A stretch of 64,000 nucleotides of DNA, from assembly GCF_902713425.1 (NCBI RefSeq), contig NC_081221.1, positions 1,932,285 to 1,996,284 on the forward strand. Direction: 5' to 3'. The stretch comes from Acipenser ruthenus (lineage: Eukaryota > Chordata > Actinopteri > Acipenseriformes > Acipenseridae). This document shows, one piece after another, positions 11,941-22,721 of the stretch (position 1 is its first letter; each line of letters begins with the position of its first letter). The position numbers were made by a program, and so were the translations under genes. Under the pieces are notes generated by a model. It ran no database searches. It worked only from the letters and a program-made list of their open reading frames with translations, and was not told where the DNA came from.

Positions 11941-13940
11941 AGTGGTTTGGAAACTACACGATGAAACATGAAATTATATGCATCACAATTTAAAAAAAGT
12001 TACAAATCGCATAAAAGAATATATGCAAAAAAATAGGTTTACGACTATTAAATTAGCCTTAAGTGTCGTCTCTCTCAATTGCGTTTTGCATAACTTATCA
12101 CAACTTATCTGTCGGTCCTACACTGCCACCTGGTGTCAAATTGGTGAGTTTAAAGTGCATTTTCAAAATTTTAAATACCGACAGGGTAATAAGTGTATTT
12201 TTTTTTAATCCCATATTCAAAAATTGTAAACAAAAAACCAAACATTTTTTTTAAAATGACAATCATTGACGCGGCCCTCGCATTTTGCATTTTTTTTCAA
12301 ATACTCGTCTAACTATAAATGCCCCTTTTAAACTGGGATAATTACTTTTTAAATATTCTATTTACAAAACAGACACTTTTTTTCTGTGGTAGTCCAGCCA
12401 CCCTTAAAATACAAGCGTTAGCTTTAACCCAGACAGATTCGGTTTTAATTCTTCCGAAATCCTTTTTTAATACTGACGGGGCCTATAGAATTACTCAAAC
12501 GAACTAATAAGGGAAGACATTCTAAAAACAACTTTAACACGATTTTTCAAAACGTTTACATTCAAAATTGAATATCTTTCCAAATTAGAAACAAAAACGT
12601 TAACTTAGACTGATTTCAAAATATTTAAAAACAAAAAATATGCTATCGTGAAATGACTGACTGATTAAACACAGGTTCCGTGACTAGTTGAGCACTACCT
12701 ATTATATATAAAAACAACGCCTCTCGACACCGTTTAATATGTAATTTTATTTTAAAACCACATTAATACAATTTTAACACAATGAATTACATTTAACAAT
12801 CTACATTAAACCTCCAGCGAGTTACAGGTGCTGTTACTTTGCTAAATGTGATTAACAACACGGTTGTAAGTTAGTCATTTCTATTTAAATCTTAACCTTG
12901 CGGTTTAAGACATATTATTATTTGTTTATTTAGCAGCCGCCTTTATCCAAGGCGACTTACAAAAATGGTATAGCCCTATTATTTCTCACAACCCAAATAA
13001 AGAAGTGTTTATAAAATTTTCGAGGGCACCAGCAGGGAATTAGGAATGCATTGCGGGACTTGAGGACGAAGCTCAAATCTGGACGCCTGACAGTAGACTG
13101 ACGTTAGACATGTTAAACTGTCATTACATACCTAGGCCACCAGAGGGACTGTGCATTTTGTAAATGGTCGAAAGAGGTGTCTTACCGTGATTACTTGTTG
13201 AGACTCACCAGTTCCTTATCTAAAAGGAGTTGCTAACCATTCACAAGGAAACAGCTGTTGTGTGTTGCCAGCTGTCTGGAATCCACCAGATCAGATGCAG
13301 TTGGTACAAAACCATTTAAATGCCCGTTTATGACCCCTAGTGGTAGAATCGAAGTTGCCTATCTGTCTTTGTTTTTCATTTGTTTTGTTTTGACATGACT
13401 CTTTCATGGACAGCTCTGGATTATACCGATGTCCAAGTATCAAAAAAACTGTTTAATTCATTAATAACACACTACAAGTGGACATTCCACGTCATTTATT
13501 TTATTTTATTTTATTTTACAGTTGTCTTTTAAATAATTTTTTTTTAAAAAATCAAACATCTCCCTAAAAAAATGGCCTGGGTTATGTGAAATATATATGT
13601 ATTTTTAAATAACAGCACAATCATTTCCTGTTACAGTCAACGGTGAACACTAACACCTTAAAGGGGAGCTGGTTTCAGAATTGTATTTTGATTTTTGCAA
13701 AACCCGATTCTGAAGAAATAAAAAAAAAAAAAAGCTTGGGTCTGTGCAGTGCAGTGAAGTAGAGCAACACTTTTCAGATTTAAAATGGCTTGATGTGATT
13801 TTAAGGAATCTGACCACAACTTAACAGTTTTATAAAGCATGCACACTTTAAATGCAGACTTAAAATGACTAGGACACTACAAACTGGTTTTACTTGCACT
13901 TCATCTTCATCTTTACTTGCACTTCATTTACTTTCCCTTT
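11941..13940. other. intergenic AT-rich spacer
   Basis: Upstream of the rcc1 pseudogene and downstream of p3h4. It holds a truncated family 1 SINE tail (about 12917-12968, minus) and poly-A/T runs. No coding segment was recognised. A TTTATT cluster at 13495-13520 could give AATAAA signals to minus-strand transcripts, so p3h4's 3' UTR may reach here. Confidence 0.5.
13495..13500 (-). terminator. candidate polyadenylation signal for p3h4
   Basis: TTTATT on the plus strand reads AATAAA on the minus strand. It is the first canonical signal I see downstream of the p3h4 stop, about 1 kb away and followed by several repeats of the same motif. Its use is inferred. Confidence 0.3.
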
Positions 13941-13944
13941 AAAA

Positions 13945-14378
13945 CCTCTTTTCCACTGGCGCATGTAAGCCGTGATGGCCCCAGGCAGATGCTTTTCCAT
14001 TGGCTATCTGTCGAGCTGAGCGAGAACAAAACCGTGAAACTCTGGCCTCGCAACGCATCTGAATCTGGCTGGGAGCCGAGCAGAGCCAGGGGCAGAGTTA
14101 ATGATTTTCGTCATTACACTTGAGGCAGACGAACGACATGGCGCACGGCGAGTCGGAGGAGAATCCAGTACATTTCGCTTGTATTCAGTAATATATGAAA
14201 AACACAGGCATAGCCTCTGGATCCGCCATTCTCAACTCAAAGCACGACGGCTCTTAATACCGCATCATCTACGTGCGACTCAGCGCGTTCATTGCGTGTC
14301 ACGTCAGCTGCATGGCTTGGGCCCTGCAGTGGAAACACAACCAGTCTGCGCGGCTCAGCTGTACAGTGGAAAAGAGGG
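13945..14378. repeat. foldback element with CCTCTTTTCCACTG ends
   Basis: The left end CCTCTTTTCCACTG is matched by its complement CAGTGGAAAAGAGG at the right. Further inverted motifs occur inside, such as TCGAGCTGAGC against GCGGCTCAGCTG. The interior is GC-richer than its flanks. It lies just downstream of the p3h4 stop codon and may be part of its 3' UTR. Confidence 0.65.
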
Positions 14379-14507
14379 ATTATTTCTATTTTGTCGTTGC
14401 TGCACAGGCATGAGGGAATAGTTCACTTGGGATGGCCAGGGAGGAGCTGGTTGCCTGATGAAACCAGTGTGCAGAGATAACAGAATTCGTATGAGTCCAG
14501 TGGTGTG

Positions 14508-16779
14508 TCAGACATAAGGCTCCCCCGCGTCACCCTTGCTTTTTGGTTCCTGCCACCACTTAGCGTAGATGGATTCCTCGTAATCTCCAACACCCTCAAA
14601 CTCAGAATCTGGGGGCTCGTCTGAGGAGATCTCTGTCATTTCAGGGCTCACCACATCCTGAGAGGAGATTAAACAAGGACCTTTTAACACCACCATTCAT
14701 AGCACGCAAAGGGATACAGCTTCTACAGATGTCTATTGGACTTTGAACCTATGATTGGGGATAAACAATTCCAGTGATGGTAATAAGACTCCCATTGCTG
14801 ACCAGTTTGATCCATTCCTGGTTTTACTATAGATTAAAAACCTGAGCTTCTTACCTATCCACGTGGCTAATCAAGCATGTCTTAAAACCTGTAGTGCTAT
14901 GCAATAGGAGTTTTATTTTCATTCCTGAACTCTAAGGGCCCTATTTTAAAGCCATGGCAATTTTCTGTGAGGAAACTAACAATTGCTGTTGATACAGAAA
15001 CTGTTATTTTTGTCACTTGGCCATTTTGTTTTTTAATTTATGTGTTTACGTTATTATTTTATTATTTATTTCTTAGCAGACGCCCTCCTCAATCCTGCCC
15101 CCTGTTGTTCACTCCTGCATCTCTCTCAAGCAGAGACTGACGAATCGCGTGTTGGTTTTGTACAGCAATGTCCGCTAAGCTGAGCCTACCAAACCTATTT
15201 TGAGACGGGAGGCTGTTGTTTTCTACTCTAACCCAGGATCGTTTCCTTACCTCGTCATCCGATTGGAGGTAGTGCTGTGCAAACTCCAGCATCTGCTTCT
15301 GCATGGTGGTCTGGTTAAAGTACTGAAGAGCTTCCTGAAGCAGAAATCAAAGACCGGTTCCATGTTAAAATGCATTCATTTATAGAAATTCTCATTCCAA
15401 ACCAAACAGTGGTTACAGTTACAAAACTGGGATCTTCAAAAATCAGGAGGCTTCTCTTCTATCATATACTGTAGTTAAATACAAAATTATTAAACAGCAA
15501 AGGCAATCATAATGTGACTTCATGTCATTTCCATCTGATGTAAGTTATCCAATGCAAGGACATTTCAGACAGCAGTATAGGGCTGGAAATAAGACTCCCA
15601 ATGCATAGCAGTTTCTCCCATTCTAGGCTTTAAAATGAGTCTGATGAGCCACAATGTGTATGTAACAAGCTCAGGCAAGTCTTACAGTAAAACCAGGAAT
15701 GGATAAAACTGCTATGCAATGGGAGTCCTATTACCATCTCTGCAGTATCACATCAATATCAGCGTGTGCTACATATTCTACTGTTAGAATCAGTAGTAAG
15801 GATTTTCATCTGTACCAAACTCTGGTTGTCGCATGACCCCTGTAAGATAATAAGACCAATTAGACTTCCTGCAGGTAATAAAAACAAACGTCTTCGCTTC
15901 AGAACAGCTGCAAAATCAAATCGAAAGGACATCCAGATTTCAGATTATTTTGATGTATGAGGATGGAAGAAGAAAATATATTTAAATGCAACAATGAAAT
16001 GCAGATATTGAATCAGAAAGTGAGAAAACGGTCAATCTAAAAAAATGTGGATTTAAGGCCATAATTCCATTTCAGGTTATTCCTTATATCATGTACAGTT
16101 GCAGTGCAGTTTATGCACACTCATTTCCTGTTGCTGTAGTCGTTGTTGTCGGCACTGAGTTTACTGGTATTTAGAATGGAACAGCCCGTACTGTGGCGAA
16201 GCTTTCATAGCAAGCTGCTTGAGGCTTCCCTAGAGACAGTGATCCACATAAAGCAGTGGATTGTTTCAGAGAAGTGGGTGCTCGAAAAGCTATTAAAGAG
16301 AGCAGGGGCTCCCGAATGGCGCATCCAGTAAAAGCACTCGCTAGAGTGCAGGATGCGCTCTATAGCCTGGACGTCGCCGGTTCGAGTCCAGGCTATTCCA
16401 CAGCCGACCGAGGACGGGAGCTCCGAGGGGGCAGCGCTCAATTGGCAGGGCGTCGTCCGGGGGGAGGGAGGGTTAGGTCGGCCAGGGTGTCCTCGGCTCA
16501 CCGCGCACCAGTGACCCCTGTAGTCTGGCCGGGCACCTGCGGGCTTGCCTGTAAGCTGCCCAGAGCTGCGTTGTCCTCCGACGCTGTAGCTCTGAGGCGG
16601 CTGCACGGTGAGTCTGCAGAGTGTAAAGAAGCGGGCGGCTGACGGCACACGCTTCGGAGGACAGCGTGTGTTCATCTTCGCCCCTCCCGAGTCAGCGCAG
16701 GGGTGGTAGCGGTGAGCTGAGCCTAAAAATAATTGGGCATTTCAAATTGGGGAGAAAATAATAAAAACTGATTGGCAAT

Positions 16780-16813
<34 letters not shown>

Positions 16814-19800
16814 GAGTGCAGGGAGGAAGTGAATGGAAGATAAACGGAAACTATCGTGTACAAGTATCACTCGAAAGCAAACCTTGAGTATCTGTGCCTT
16901 TTTTTTTATTTTCTCACTTTTTTCTGCTTTCTGTGCTCTGCGACATTTCGTGAAGCCTTAAGTTGAGAGGAACACAAAGCCACTTTTGTGGCTTGGAACT
17001 TGCTTTCAGGCAGCTGCATGGCATGCCAGGGGAGAGTCAGGGTTTGATACAGGAAAGTTGCCTCAAACTAGGTCTCCCGGTCTCCTGGAACCAGGTTTCA
17101 AGCCACTGTTCCTGAAAAAGTGGCTTATTTTTTCCCCTCAGCTTTACATTCAATTTCCCATGAAGCACAGTGCAGGCTGCCCAGTTTATGAAGATGCTAA
17201 CCCACTTTTTTGCTACAATCCTCGGCTTTTATTTAACTTGTACTTAAAATCTTCTACCTACCTGCCTACCCACATTTAGAAAGCGGAGTCAGACGACAGT
17301 ACACCTAAGAATGCAGTTTAAAAAACGGACAGCTTGATGCGATCCTAGCATAACAGAGAGGAGGCTGGGTGCGAACTGGCGACCCCGTGAACCGGCGACC
17401 CCACGCACTGCAAACGAGCGTCTTAACCACAACGCAAAAGAGCCGGGCTCGTCTGCATTCGTGGTTAGAGAGCTTTTCTGACAGGGGACAGCATCCTAAC
17501 AGCCCGTTACACTGGCCAGGCTAAACTCACAGGTCTGGGTCTGAAGTCATTGTCCTCCAAGCCCCACTGCTCCCAGTAGAAGCGATAGTAAACCATGTTC
17601 TGAAGCATGATCTCGTCTTGGGAGTCAAACAGCAGGTAACTGGCAGCACACGGCGCTGCATTCTTAACATCGTTCACTGTAAAGACAAGAATAAGCATTG
17701 TAAAGCCCAGAGAGGTGTTAAAAAACAGGGTAAACTATAGTAAATTAAAAGTATAACCATGGGGAAAACTGCAAGAATACTGTGCAAATTTACTGTGGTA
17801 AACTTACAGCTCTCTTGCTCTTACCAAGAAAAGAAAGCTAGTGTCACTTACATTTGTAATAGGTGAACTGGAGATAGTGATACATGGTGGCCACAAACTT
17901 TTCCACGAAGAAGCCCCCCACGTTGGGAGCGAGGCTGCCCTCGCACTTCACTTTGCACTCTAGAACGTCCGTGTAGTGATCTGAGAACACAGGATGAGAA
18001 CCAGCATTAGAATGCTCCTGCTTGATTGATTTCATCAGAACAATAACTCAATAAACATCATTAAAAAATATATATATCATAGCAGAGGTTTACAGATGCA
18101 ATAATGAGAAGGGCTGTTATCTGCAGGGAAAGTGCAGTAAAAAAAAAATCTGCTTCTGCAAGAGTTTAATTGCTACAGAGTGTTAACATTGTTAAGAAAT
18201 AACTGCAGTAGTCTAATTGAAGTCTTATTAGATACCGGCTGCTGTTTGTGCTCATTTGTGTTTAAAATTGCAGTCTTTTTTACTTTATCAGCTCTAGTAC
18301 CATTTTCCCTTCTCCCTGTATCAGTTGAACTTTGAAAATGTACAAACGACAGGTGATGGACAGGTGGCAGCTGGGTAAATACATCCATTCATTTGTTCTA
18401 TAAGGAATCGGCAGCCCTTTTGAGCCTCAGGAAACGTAATGCCTGAGTAGAGACCTGGAATCATGCAAACACCCTTCAGGAGATTGTCTCGTAAACCTGC
18501 AGTAACATATGCCCCCCGAATATTTGTTCCCCCTAGGAACCAATATTTGGGAATGTCTATATCCATGCACTTTCAACTAAAACCTGAATTTAAAGACAAC
18601 TTTCCCTATCCCTATCCCCAACCCTAACCCTAAACCTGTATCATCCAGTCCCCTCTGACAGGTCCAGTCTCACCTACAATAACACATGAGAACAGCCTGC
18701 AAACATAGCTCACATTCATTAGCATTACACATGCACCATTTACATAAAAACTGGATAAATAACAAACATGCATGTAGGGGGGAACAAATGTTCACTGGTG
18801 GGAACAAATATTAGTTCCTCTGGTGGTACAAATATCTGGGGGAACCAATATCTGTTTACACAGTCATTTGCAGGCGAAATTCCCATCTTGTAGAGCTTAA
18901 CCCAATAAACTTTGACATCATCTTCCACAGCTCTGAAAGGGAACCAGATAGTGGACAGCAGCACCTGGTCCTGTAACCTCCTGGGTCAGGACAGAAGCTG
19001 CTAATTGGGGGAAGGAGTAAGGGGGGGGGGGGGGGGGTTGACAGTAAGGTGTCCTGTTCTGGTCACTCGGGGGTCACTGACCTGCCACAGCGGGGTAGAA
19101 GTCCTTAAATTCCCTGACCTCGTGGGCACCCTCACAGGCTGCCAGGCACAGCTCATATACCTGGAAATATTCACTGACTGCCTGCTCCATCCCAGCAATG
19201 CTGCTGCGGAAATCGCCTGCGTTATACAGCTTCACTGACTTCACGAACAGGCTCTTGAAGGAGAGTTAAGGAATGAGACACAATAATTTTATGATACATA
19301 AGAACATGAAACAATCTTTTTTTGCAGTATAAGTGTCACATTTCATTTAAAGACAGAAATAATGCTAAACACAATTGAAAAAGTGTATTCGCTATAGCAT
19401 GGGGTGCTTTTCTATTAAGCAGAGTTGTTGATGAGAGGCTCTGCTGAACACTGACCTGAATTAAGTAAGCAAAGAAGCGGGCAGGCAGTCTATGCTCTGC
19501 CATGCTTCCACTGTTACCCTTTGCTATGCTTTTGGAGAATGTTATAAAGGCCACCCCAGCCAGTTCCAACCCACAGTCCCTTCTCACCTGGTAGGGCTGC
19601 TCCTCCAGGTCGATGAGGTATTCATCCACCTCGAAGAGGGTCTTGAAGTAGTTGAGGTTCTTCAGCATCATAGGGTCTTCGGGGTTTCTCTGCAGGAAGG
19701 TGTGAGCTGCAGACACAGCCTTTTCAAGGTTGTTCCCCTGCAGGTACAAGCAGAGCAGTGACACAAGATTAGTTTTCCCAGTTGCAAGTGGCCCACTTCA

Positions 19801-22721
19801 CGTGCCACGGAGTGGAGAATCTGAAAGGTAGCAAGGGAAGCAAAGCTAAACCCTGTCCACTGAGCTCTTTTCTGACAGGGTTAGCATACGACTCTGTGTA
19901 CACCAGGGTAGTTTGAGACCCCAGAACTCAATTCATGAGAAGCGCAGGGTAGCAGAGCTGTGAGGAAGGAGTGTCAATGCCATTGCCCCCTTACCAAAAA
20001 AAGGTGTCACATAATTAATTTTCAACAATTGTAATGCAGTGCAACCTTCTTAATATCACCCCTGGTAATGTCACCCTCTACTTATTATCTCACATTGGTA
20101 TTAACAGACAAACAGAGGATTTTTATGCCACTTAATATCACTTAGGGACATTTTTGGGCAAGATTAGGTTTGCTCTGTCCAGTATTGAAATGCGCTGATG
20201 TTTAAAAGCAGCACAATGGAGCACACAAGAATAAACTGTTTTCTACTTTTAAAATAAATTGAAATAAAAACAGCCCAGCTGTGTCAATGCAGAATGTTCT
20301 TACGGTTGGAATGTTTCTGTTGGTTAAACACCAGACATTCCGCCAGTTTGTCCACATCACAGTTTGACCAAACAATTCACGCAGCTCCCTGAGGATGGGC
20401 AAACAAATGATCCTTTAACAATGCTACCAGCTAACCAGCTGCACAGGACATGCCAGCGCTGGTGTCCAAACAGAACAATCTGCAAACTGCGCTAGATCAG
20501 TGGCCTTCCACATACCATAGGTTTGAACTGCACACTTACAGTCAAGCAACGTTAAAAATGAAACGGCGCTACCGCTGTTTCCATCTGCAGTTTACAATCT
20601 GACTAATTGACTAATTGCAAAACACTGGATACAGTAAAACAGTATCGATTTCTGACATGAATGGCAATGCAATTCTTCTGTATATTTGGCTCACTAAATT
20701 GTTGCTAATCATACACTTTCCTCGTAAAAGATATTGACTTTGCATTTTTGACTTGCATCAAGTTTATTTATTTATAGGAGGAAAGCGGAAATATTTGTAA
20801 TTTATTTGGTAATATTAAAAAAAAAAAAAATGTAAAAAGTTTTACACATCTTGTGAATCTTACCGTTGGGGTAACAATATTGAGGCCTGACTATTAATAA
20901 ATTAAAATCATAACAATTATGATTCGTTGCATTGCTATGCACAGGGGCAGCAGTGTGGAGTAGTGGTCAGGGCTCTGGACTCTTGACCGGAGGGTTGTGG
21001 GTTCAATCCCAGGTGGGGGACACTGCTGCTGTACCCTTGAGCAAGGTACTTTACCAAGATTGCTCCAGTAAAAACCCAGCTGTATAAATGGGTAATTGGA
21101 TATAAAAAAAATAATGTGATATCTTGTAACAATTGTAAGTTGCCCTGGATAAAGGCATCTGCCAATAAATAAATAAATATAATATTTATCGCTGTGTAAC
21201 TGGTGGGTCTGTGGGTAACAAACTGAACCCCCAGAAGTATGCATGATTGAAGTAGAGCAACACTATATATATATATTTAGCTCAAAGAGCCAGCTGCCAT
21301 ATATATATATATATATAAATTCTATTTCTCTTTTCCATTCCTATATTTTCTTTTAAAAACCAGAAGCACATTTAGCTGGAGCAAAAGCTTTGAAAATCAT
21401 CCTGTTACTGTATCAGCTAAATTAATTTTACAGGTTTATCAAAGTTTTGATTAAGAATCGGAGTCGGATTAATAGCAATCAATTACAACTTAAAGGAGTG
21501 GGGAATAAAAAAAAAAAATAGAAAGCAAAGGGGGAGGCAAAAAAATATTGCTGCTTCGGGCCCCGAATCAGCAAGCACCGCCACTGCCCCTAGTATTAAG
21601 CAGGAGATGGGTCTGATTGATTCATTGCGCCCGACCGTGTGTGAGAGCAGATTGGGGGACGTGGCAATTCTAAAGCGACTCGTTCTACACCAGTCTGCTG
21701 TTCCGTCACGGAAAACTAATAAATTAAAGCACTGTTTTCACCCATTCACACAAAAATGTCTGACATTCCACTGTCCGGCCAGACACAGCTCAAACCGTTA
21801 AAAAAAAAAAAAAAGTGTAACTATTTAAAATAGCGGAGGCTACTCCCCTAGGGAGATTTAATAATTTAAACTGACATTTTTTTTTATTACTTGTATTTAA
21901 AGTTTTAAAAAGCTAATATGACATTGCTCTGTATTTTACGCATTAGCTGTAAAGATCAATGTGATTCTACTGTACTTTGGCCGCTGCAGGAATGGAAAGA
22001 TACAAGCATACAGAGCTACACACATAGCGGCCTATACAGAATTAAAATTATTAAAACATAAAAGTGTCCCGTACATGGATCACAGCTACTGGTTATTAAA
22101 TATGACAAAAGTAATACTAACAATATGTATTATGATTATGATACCAATGTTAATAAAAAAAAAATGAAATATAAATATTAATTTTTAATAAAAGTTGCCA
22201 TAACCTGTAGGATTTCAAACTTTTTAAGTGTTTCTGGAACTTTACCTCACCTGAAAATAGGCGAACTGCAGATACCTGTAAGGCATCCTGTTATAAAACG
22301 CGTCCAGGATGTCTTTACGAGGGTAGGCGACAGAGAACACGGGGGAACTGGCTTTGCACTTCTTTAAGCAGAAGGCTCTTTGTAAGACATGATTAAAAGC
22401 CCGGAGCTCGCTGTCCACAAGGAGAGCATCCTGCTGGTCTCTGCCGACTTTGCTGCAGTTGTGGCTGCAAAACGACTCGCTGTCCTTCAGCAGTCGGTGT
22501 ATTCGTAAACTCATCTCCAGGTATTTAATGCTGTCCTTCCAGTTTTCAGCTGCATATTGATCCAGTGCGTACCCGTAGGCAGTTTCTAGGGGCATCAGTT
22601 CGCTCTGCGGATAGCTCCTGAAACTGTATTTCTCATACTGGGCTTCGATAGCCACAAATAAAGCCGCGCACACGCAAAAGTAGACCAGAGTTTTGCTTGC
22701 GTTCTTGCGATGAGGTTCCAT
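14508..22721 (-). CDS. p3h4: P3H4 / SC65 (leprecan-like 4), endoplasmic collagen-modification partner
   Basis: Non-catalytic leprecan family protein of the endoplasmic reticulum. The family is known to bind prolyl 3-hydroxylase 3 and lysyl hydroxylase 1 and to support helical lysine hydroxylation of collagen. Seven exons: 22251-22721, 19588-19737, 19082-19253, 17852-17980, 17531-17676, 15251-15334 and 14508-14657. They splice in phase to 1302 nt (433 aa), against about 437 aa in human. Residues 1-27 form a signal peptide (hydrophobic [13 protein letters not shown], then QYEKYSF). Paired Cys-rich, TPR-like leprecan segments follow ([32 protein letters not shown]). The acidic C-terminus ends [17 protein letters not shown]. 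The Fe/2-oxoglutarate hydroxylase domain of P3H1-3 is absent, as expected. The start is the only Met before the signal peptide. It is transcribed away from fkbp10. Confidence 0.97.
14777..14928. repeat. palindromic MITE, family P1 (copy 2)
   Basis: Foldback copy in the last intron of p3h4. The left arm contains CCATTCCTGGTTTTACTA. The right arm has decayed, and the outer TIR ends GGAGTTTTATTTTCATTCC. Confidence 0.8.
15052..15086 (-). repeat. SINE family 1 tail fragment
   Basis: Truncated minus-strand tail (ATTTCTTAGCAGACGCCCT) about 165 bp downstream of p3h4 exon 6, in the last intron. Confidence 0.7.
15579..15741. repeat. palindromic MITE, family P1 (copy 3, with target duplication)
   Basis: A 163-bp foldback element flanked by a 7-bp direct repeat GCAGTAT (15572-15578 and 15742-15748). 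The outer arms are AGGGCTGGAAATAAGACTCC and the complement of GGGAGTCCTATTACCATCTCT. This copy gives the cleanest boundaries for the family. It lies in p3h4 intron 5. Confidence 0.9.
16306..16813 (+). repeat. long tRNA-derived SINE, family 2 (copy a)
   Basis: A roughly 500-bp element. The tRNA-like head has an A-box region (TGGCGCATCCAGTAAAAGC) and a B box (GGTTCGAGTCC). A long GC-rich body follows, then a fixed segment AATTGGGCATTTCAAATTGG and a poly-A tail. Similar AGAGNGCAGG sequence on both sides suggests a target duplication. It is inserted in p3h4 intron 5. Its GC-rich body creates spurious open frames of up to 156 codons. Confidence 0.9.
16957..17146. repeat. MITE with ~30-bp inverted ends (copy a)
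   Basis: The left end CTTAAGTTGAGAGGAACACA...AAGCCACTTTT is mirrored at the right by AAAAAGTGGCTT...CCCCTCAGCTTTA. The interior holds GGTTTCAAGCCACTG. A second copy lies at 35303-35466. Confidence 0.75.
17355..17460 (-). repeat. tRNA-derived SINE head (family 4 fragment)
   Basis: Read on the minus strand it gives TTGTGGTTAAGACGCTCG (A-box-like) and GTCGCCGGTTC (B-box-like). A similar head occurs at 49185. It is a SINE fragment, not a tRNA gene, because no cloverleaf acceptor arm is present. Confidence 0.55.
17690..17815 (+). repeat. SINE body fragment (family 4)
   Basis: The segment containing ATTGTAAAGCCCAGAGAGG and AGTATAACCATGGGGAAAA recurs at 49250-49345 downstream of a tRNA-like head. 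It begins 14 bp upstream of the acceptor side of p3h4 exon 5. Confidence 0.55.
18505..18856. repeat. inverted-repeat segment in p3h4 intron 3
   Basis: GAATATTTGTTCCCCCTAGG and GAACCAATATTTGG on the left are mirrored by the complements of ACAAATATCTGGGGGAACC and GGGAACAAATATTAG on the right. The pattern suggests a decayed foldback element. A short telomere-like CCCTAACCCTAAAC lies between the arms. Confidence 0.5.
20945..21179 (+). repeat. tRNA-derived SINE, family 1 (copy d)
   Basis: Full-length copy in p3h4 intron 1, with the tail ending in AAATAAATAAAT. Confidence 0.9.

Noticed and set aside
16205-16675. Overlapping open frames of 128 and 156 codons on both strands
   Set aside because: They lie in the GC-rich body of a family 2 SINE, and similar frames recur in the second copy at 34813-35130.
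17355-17460. Possible tRNA gene
   Set aside because: Only A- and B-box-like parts are present, with no acceptor stem, and the sequence recurs as a SINE head at 49185.
18606-18635. Telomere-like CCCTAA repeats
   Set aside because: Only two to three imperfect units, inside a decayed inverted-repeat segment. This is too short to mean a fusion point.
20202-20402. 66-codon minus-strand frame in p3h4 intron 1
   Set aside because: P3H4 exons 1 and 2 join in phase without it, and its residues match nothing in the leprecan family.
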